Notes under the pieces: generated by a model
Told to the model about the DNA's origin: nothing
The model's input: only the letters and a program-made list of their open reading frames with translations
The model's database searches: none
Program-made: the position numbers and the translations under genes
From: Dactylosporangium sp. AC04546
GTDB lineage: Bacteria; Actinomycetota; Actinomycetes; Mycobacteriales; Micromonosporaceae
Assembly (NCBI RefSeq): GCF_022095675.1
Contig: NZ_JAHYSG010000052.1
Span: 1 to 64,000, forward strand
Direction: 5' to 3'
Length of the DNA: 64,000 bases
Part shown: positions 60,509 to 64,000 of the stretch, one piece after another
Numbering within the stretch: the first letter of the stretch is position 1
Layout: the number at the start of each line of letters is the position of its first letter

Positions 60509-61921
60509 GTGCTCGATCTCACCACGACCACGGGGGCGGCCCTGCCGGTCCGCGACCCCGCGACCGGCGAAACGTTCGCCCACGTGCCCGACGACGGCCC
60601 GGCCGAGGCGTCCGCGGCGGTCGGCGCGGCCGGCGACGCGTTCGCCGGCTGGGCCGCCCGGCCGCACGCCGAACGGGCCGCGCTGCTGCGCGAGTGCGCC
60701 GCGGCCCTGCGGCCGCACGCCGGCGACCTGGCCCGGCTGCTGACCCGCGAGCAGGGCAAGCCGCTCGCGCAGGCCGCGGCGGAGGTCGGCCTCGCCGTCG
60801 ACTGGTTCGACCTGACGGCGGACCTCACGCTCGACCCGGAGATCGTCGAGGACGGCCCGGTCCACGTGACCGTCGGGCGGATGCCGCACGGGCCGGTCGC
60901 CGCTATCGCCCCGAACAACTTCCCGGTCATCCTCGCGGTCACGAAGGTCGCCCCGGCGCTGCTGGCGGGGAACACCGTCGTGCTGAAACCCTCCCCCGTC
61001 ACGCCGCTGACCACGCGGTACCTCGGGGAGATCCTCGGCGGCGTCCTGCCGGCCGGCGTCCTCACCGTGCTCACCGGCGGCCCCGCCCTGGGACCGGCCC
61101 TCACCGCGGACCCGCGGATCCTCCTGGTGTCGTTCACCGGCTCGGTCGAGACCGGCCGGGCGATCGCCGCCGCCGTCGCGCCCCGGCTCGCCCGCGTCGT
61201 GCTGGAGCTCGGCGGCAACGACGCCTGCGTGGTCCTGCCCGGCGCCGACCTCGACGCGGTCGCGCCGGCCGTGTACGCGGCCGCGATGCGCAACACCGGC
61301 CAGTTCTGCGCCGCCATCAAGCGCGTCTACGCCCACCGGGAGCAGGCCTCAGCACTGGCCGGGGCGCTGGCCGAGCTGGCGGCGAAGGCGGTCGTCGGCG
61401 ACGGCCTCGACCCGGCGTCGGAGCTGGGCCCGCTGACCGTGCCGGCCCAGCGCGACACCGTGGCGCGCATGGTGGCGCAGGCGTCGGCGGCCGGCGCGCG
61501 GGTGCTCACCGGCGGCGCCGCGCTCGACCGGCCGGGCAGCTTCTACGCCCCGACGGTCGTCGGCGACCTGCCGCCCGGGACCGAGCTGGAGCTGGAGGAG
61601 CAGTTCGGCCCGGTCATCCCGGTGATCGCCGTCGACGGCGTCGAGGAGGCCGTGCGCCGCGCCAACGGGACGCGCTACGGCCTGGGCGGGTCGGTGTGGG
61701 GCGACCCGGACGAGGCGCGGGCGGTCGCCGGGCGGCTCGAGTGCGGTACCGCCTGGGTCAACACCCACGGCGAGCTGCGGGCCGACGTCCCGTTCGGCGG
61801 GCACCGCTCGTCCGGCCTCGGCGTGGAGTACGGCTACTGGGGCCTGCTGGAGTACACCCGTATCACGGTGTGCCACGAACGGCGGACACCAGGAAGCTCC
61901 GCGGCAGCCCCGGCAGGTTGA
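60509..61921 (+). CDS. Aldehyde dehydrogenase of the cluster
   Basis: A 470-residue aldehyde dehydrogenase. The catalytic cysteine is in MRNTGQFCAAIKRVYAH, the glutamate in VVLELGGNDACVVL, and the cofactor loop in LVSFTGSVETGRAI; IAPNNFPVILAVTKVAPALL is the N-terminal signature. It probably oxidises an aldehyde intermediate of the pathway. The GTG at 60509 is the start. It is divergent from the KAS III operon (124 bases between), and its last 59 bases overlap the convergent methyltransferase. Confidence 0.9.
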   Translation: MLDLTTTTGAALPVRDPATGETFAHVPDDGPAEASAAVGAAGDAFAGWAARPHAERAALLRECAAALRPHAGDLARLLTREQGKPLAQAAAEVGLAVDWFDLTADLTLDPEIVEDGPVHVTVGRMPHGPVAAIAPNNFPVILAVTKVAPALLAGNTVVLKPSPVTPLTTRYLGEILGGVLPAGVLTVLTGGPALGPALTADPRILLVSFTGSVETGRAIAAAVAPRLARVVLELGGNDACVVLPGADLDAVAPAVYAAAMRNTGQFCAAIKRVYAHREQASALAGALAELAAKAVVGDGLDPASELGPLTVPAQRDTVARMVAQASAAGARVLTGGAALDRPGSFYAPTVVGDLPPGTELELEEQFGPVIPVIAVDGVEEAVRRANGTRYGLGGSVWGDPDEARAVAGRLECGTAWVNTHGELRADVPFGGHRSSGLGVEYGYWGLLEYTRITVCHERRTPGSSAAAPAG

Positions 61922-62720
61922 CCGGGTTGGCGCCGGCCGGCCAGCGCCCGAAGTCGGCGTCCGGCCGGCCCGGCTCGAGGACCGTCACGTCCGCCCAGCC
62001 GTTGGCGCGGACGAACCCGGCCGGGTCGTCAGTGCCGAACTGCCACGGGCTGCCGGCGTCGGCCAGCTTGCGCAGAAACGGGCGGGTGTACGGCAGCCGG
62101 AATACGCCGAGGCCGACCAGGTCGGCGGCGAGCCGGCTGCCCGGCGCGGACAGCGCGGCCATGGCCCGGACCACCTCGGCGGCGAGGGCCTCGGGCAGGT
62201 AGAAGAGCACGCCCTCGGCGAACCACAGCGTGGGCCGCGCCGGGTCGAAGCCGGCGTCGCGCAGCGCGCCGGTCCAGCCGCCGCCGAGGTTCGCCGGCAC
62301 CACCCGCCGCTCGCAGCGCGGCTCGGGCGCGAGCGGGGCCAGCCGGTCGGCCTTGTAGTCGAGCAGGGCCGGCTGATCGAGCTCGAACAGCACGGTGCCG
62401 GTCGGCCAGGCGAGCCGGAACGCGCGGCTGTCGAGCCCGGCACCGATCCCGACGACCTGCCGGGGCCCGCCCGGCGCGGCGATCGCCGCGACGACGGTGT
62501 CGTCGAACCAGCGGGTGCGGATCGGCAGGAACGGGTTGCCGTCGTCGGCCGCGTGCTCGGTGTGGAAGTGCTGGAGCAGCGCCACGCCGGTGGGTCCCGC
62601 GAGCACCTCGGCGAACGGGTCGGAGAACAGCCGGTCCGCGCGCCGGCTCTCGCGGGCACGGGCGGCGGCGGTCCACAGCGCGGTGTCGGCGACGCCACCG
62701 ACGGCTCGGGCATTGGTCAC
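61863..62720 (-). CDS. SAM-dependent O-methyltransferase (LCMT/PpmM-like)
   Basis: A 285-residue class I methyltransferase of the leucine-carboxyl-methyltransferase-like group. Motifs: ADRLFSDPFAEVLAGP, RTRWFDDTVVAAI, the SAM-binding VVGIGAGLDSRAFRL, VLFELDQPALLDYKA, and LWFAEGVLFYLPEALAAEVV. Relatives methylate polyketide hydroxyls or carboxyl groups. The GTG at 62720 gives the family N-terminus (VTNARAVGGVADTAL-like). It is divergent from carrier 3, with 127 bases between. Confidence 0.9.
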   Translation of the reverse strand: MTNARAVGGVADTALWTAAARARESRRADRLFSDPFAEVLAGPTGVALLQHFHTEHAADDGNPFLPIRTRWFDDTVVAAIAAPGGPRQVVGIGAGLDSRAFRLAWPTGTVLFELDQPALLDYKADRLAPLAPEPRCERRVVPANLGGGWTGALRDAGFDPARPTLWFAEGVLFYLPEALAAEVVRAMAALSAPGSRLAADLVGLGVFRLPYTRPFLRKLADAGSPWQFGTDDPAGFVRANGWADVTVLEPGRPDADFGRWPAGANPVNLPGLPRSFLVSAVRGTP

Positions 62721-62847
62721 CTGGCCGACGGTATCGACGCCGCCCGCGCAGCGGCATCGGTCCTTCCGGACATGGCCAACCGGGCATCTCGTCCGGGCGG
62801 CCGCTCGCCGATCCCGGCGCGCGGGCCGGGCCGACAGATTGGGACCC

Positions 62848-63117
62848 ATGACTGAGACCGACGTCGTCGCCCGGACGATGGGTGAGCTGTTGTCGGCACC
62901 GCCGCTGGAACCGGCCGACGACTTCTTCATCCGCGGCGGTGACTCGCTGCGCGCGGTGGAGCTCATCGCGCGCCTGTCCGCCGCGTTCCCGGCGCCGGAC
63001 GGGACACCGGACGAGAACCTCGGGGCGGCGCTGCTGCTGGTGCTGTTCGAGGACGCGACCCCGCAGGCGCTCGGCGACGCGGTCACGCGGCACCGCGCGG
63101 CGCTCGCCGCGGGGTGA
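62848..63117 (+). CDS. Peptidyl/acyl carrier protein 3
   Basis: An 89-residue carrier protein. The phosphopantetheine serine is in DFFIRGGDSLRAVELI (about residue 33); GGDSL is typical of NRPS-type carriers. The region after helix 3 has an insertion (PDGTPDENLGAALLL). Its stop overlaps the amidase start in a GTGA junction, so the two proteins are made together. Confidence 0.9.
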   Translation: MTETDVVARTMGELLSAPPLEPADDFFIRGGDSLRAVELIARLSAAFPAPDGTPDENLGAALLLVLFEDATPQALGDAVTRHRAALAAG

Positions 63118-64000
63118 CCGCTGCGCACTGGTGGCCGGCGGGCCGGGTCGCGGCGGCGATCGCCGGCGGCGAGCTGTCCGCGGCCGAGTACCTCGACCTG
63201 CTGCTCGACCGGGTCGCGCGGCTCGACCCCGGCCTGGAGCTGCTGGTCACCGTCGACGACACCGCCCGGGACCGGGCCCGCGCCGCCGACCGGGCGGTGG
63301 CCCGTGGCGAGCCGCTCGGCCCGCTGCACGGGGTCGCGCTGACCGTCAAGGACAGCCTGGCCACCGCCGGCCTGCGCACCACCGCGGGCAGCGCGCTGCG
63401 CCGCGACCACGTCCCGGCGGCCGACGCCCGTGCGGTGACCGCGCTGCGCCGCGCCGGGGCGATCGTGTTCGGCAAGACGAACCTGCCCGAGCACTGCGCC
63501 GACATCCAGGCCCGCAGCGTCTACGGCGTGTCCCGCAACCCGTGGGACCCGGCGTACAGCACCGGCGGCTCGTCCGGCGGCGGCGCGGGCGCGGTGGCCG
63601 CGGGCCTCACCCCGGTCGAGGTCGGCTCCGACGTGGCCGGCTCGATCCGCATCCCGGCCGGGTACTGCGGCGTCGCCGGGCACAAGCCGACCTACGGCAT
63701 CGTGCCGCTCGACGGCCACCTGCCGCCGTACCACCCGACGACCCCGGACGTGGTGGTCGTCGGGCCGCTCGCCCGCACGGTCGACGACCTGGAGCTGATG
63801 CTCGGGGTCCTCAGCGGGCCCGGCGGCCGGGACGGCTCGGCCTGGCGGCTCGACCTGCCGCCCGCCCGGCCGGTCCGGCGGATCGCGCTGTGGACCGGCG
63901 ACCCCGCGGTACCGACGGATCCCGAGATCGTCGCCGTCCTGCACGACGTCGCCGAGCGCCTCGGCAAGGAGGGGGTCGCGGTCGAGGAGGACGCGCCGCC
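63114..64000 (+). CDS. Amidase-signature enzyme (partial, runs off the window)
   Basis: The first 295 residues of an amidase-signature hydrolase are open to the window edge. The catalytic lysine is in GVALTVKDSLATAG, the bridging serine in YSTGGSSGGGAGAVAAG and the nucleophile serine in VGSDVAGSIRIPAGYCG. The full family length is about 450. It starts at GTG 63114 within the carrier-protein stop. Coupling to a carrier suggests release or transfer of a carrier-bound or amide intermediate. Confidence 0.9.
   Translation, partial: MTAAHWWPAGRVAAAIAGGELSAAEYLDLLLDRVARLDPGLELLVTVDDTARDRARAADRAVARGEPLGPLHGVALTVKDSLATAGLRTTAGSALRRDHVPAADARAVTALRRAGAIVFGKTNLPEHCADIQARSVYGVSRNPWDPAYSTGGSSGGGAGAVAAGLTPVEVGSDVAGSIRIPAGYCGVAGHKPTYGIVPLDGHLPPYHPTTPDVVVVGPLARTVDDLELMLGVLSGPGGRDGSAWRLDLPPARPVRRIALWTGDPAVPTDPEIVAVLHDVAERLGKEGVAVEEDAP

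Noticed and set aside
1..64000. CRISPR arrays, tRNA or rRNA genes, prophage or integrase genes
   Set aside because: I looked for regularly spaced repeats, cloverleaf-like segments and recombinase motifs and saw none; a dedicated tRNA and CRISPR scan would be needed to exclude weak cases.

Overview
The window is very GC-rich DNA dense with secreted glycosidases, sugar ABC importers lacking their own ATPase, ECF sigma modules and LacI, ROK, PucR, MerR and TetR regulators. This suggests a filamentous actinomycete. Micromonosporaceae is my guess from gene style only; no rRNA or marker gene is present to confirm it.

Left third (1-29.6 kb): small membrane proteins, a WrbA-type quinone reductase, a PucR regulator divergent from an aldehyde dehydrogenase, a siderophore-interacting reductase divergent from a MerR regulator across a palindrome, and an Rv2629/Vms1-like protein. 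A rhamnoside-utilisation locus follows (about 7.99-15.0 kb): GH78 rhamnosidase with a frameshift near its N-terminus, lipoprotein binding protein, two permeases and a divergent LacI regulator. Two unrelated ECF sigma modules converge tail to tail (15.1-18.2 kb). Next come a LuxR/NB-ARC giant regulator, a flavoprotein and an OsmC-like protein. A second sugar locus (23.3-29.6 kb) holds two permeases, a binding protein, GH36 alpha-galactosidase, an orphan DeoR-type HTH protein and an M20 peptidase.

Middle (29.7-43.2 kb): two tandem secreted DUF4832-type proteins share an almost identical C-terminal module. A ROK regulator follows, and its own upstream region and the divergent transporter promoter share a 14-mer. 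Further on are an SGNH hydrolase, a quinone oxidoreductase/TetR pair with two clear operators, a GH5 mannanase facing a membrane GT2 glycosyltransferase, an NB-ARC regulator remnant and an HxlR/SDR pair.

Right third (43.2-64.0 kb, cut by the window edge): this looks like an unassigned biosynthetic cluster. It has an ATP-grasp ligase coupled to a group III PLP decarboxylase; a nucleotide-sugar dehydrogenase with a GT4; and a tightly overlapping operon of NDP-sugar pyrophosphorylase, AMP ligase, epimerase, DegT aminotransferase, clan-A glycosidase and zinc dehydrogenase. It also has a stand-alone amino-acid adenylation enzyme with a carrier protein; a FabH-like ketosynthase with its carrier and a Cys-to-Ala partner (a PqsC/PqsB-like arrangement); a LuxR regulator; an aldehyde dehydrogenase; a methyltransferase; and a third carrier coupled to an amidase. 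A 190-bp nested palindrome, probably a MITE inserted in a terminator loop, follows the first carrier gene.

No CRISPR array, tRNA or rRNA was seen, and no intact transposase gene.
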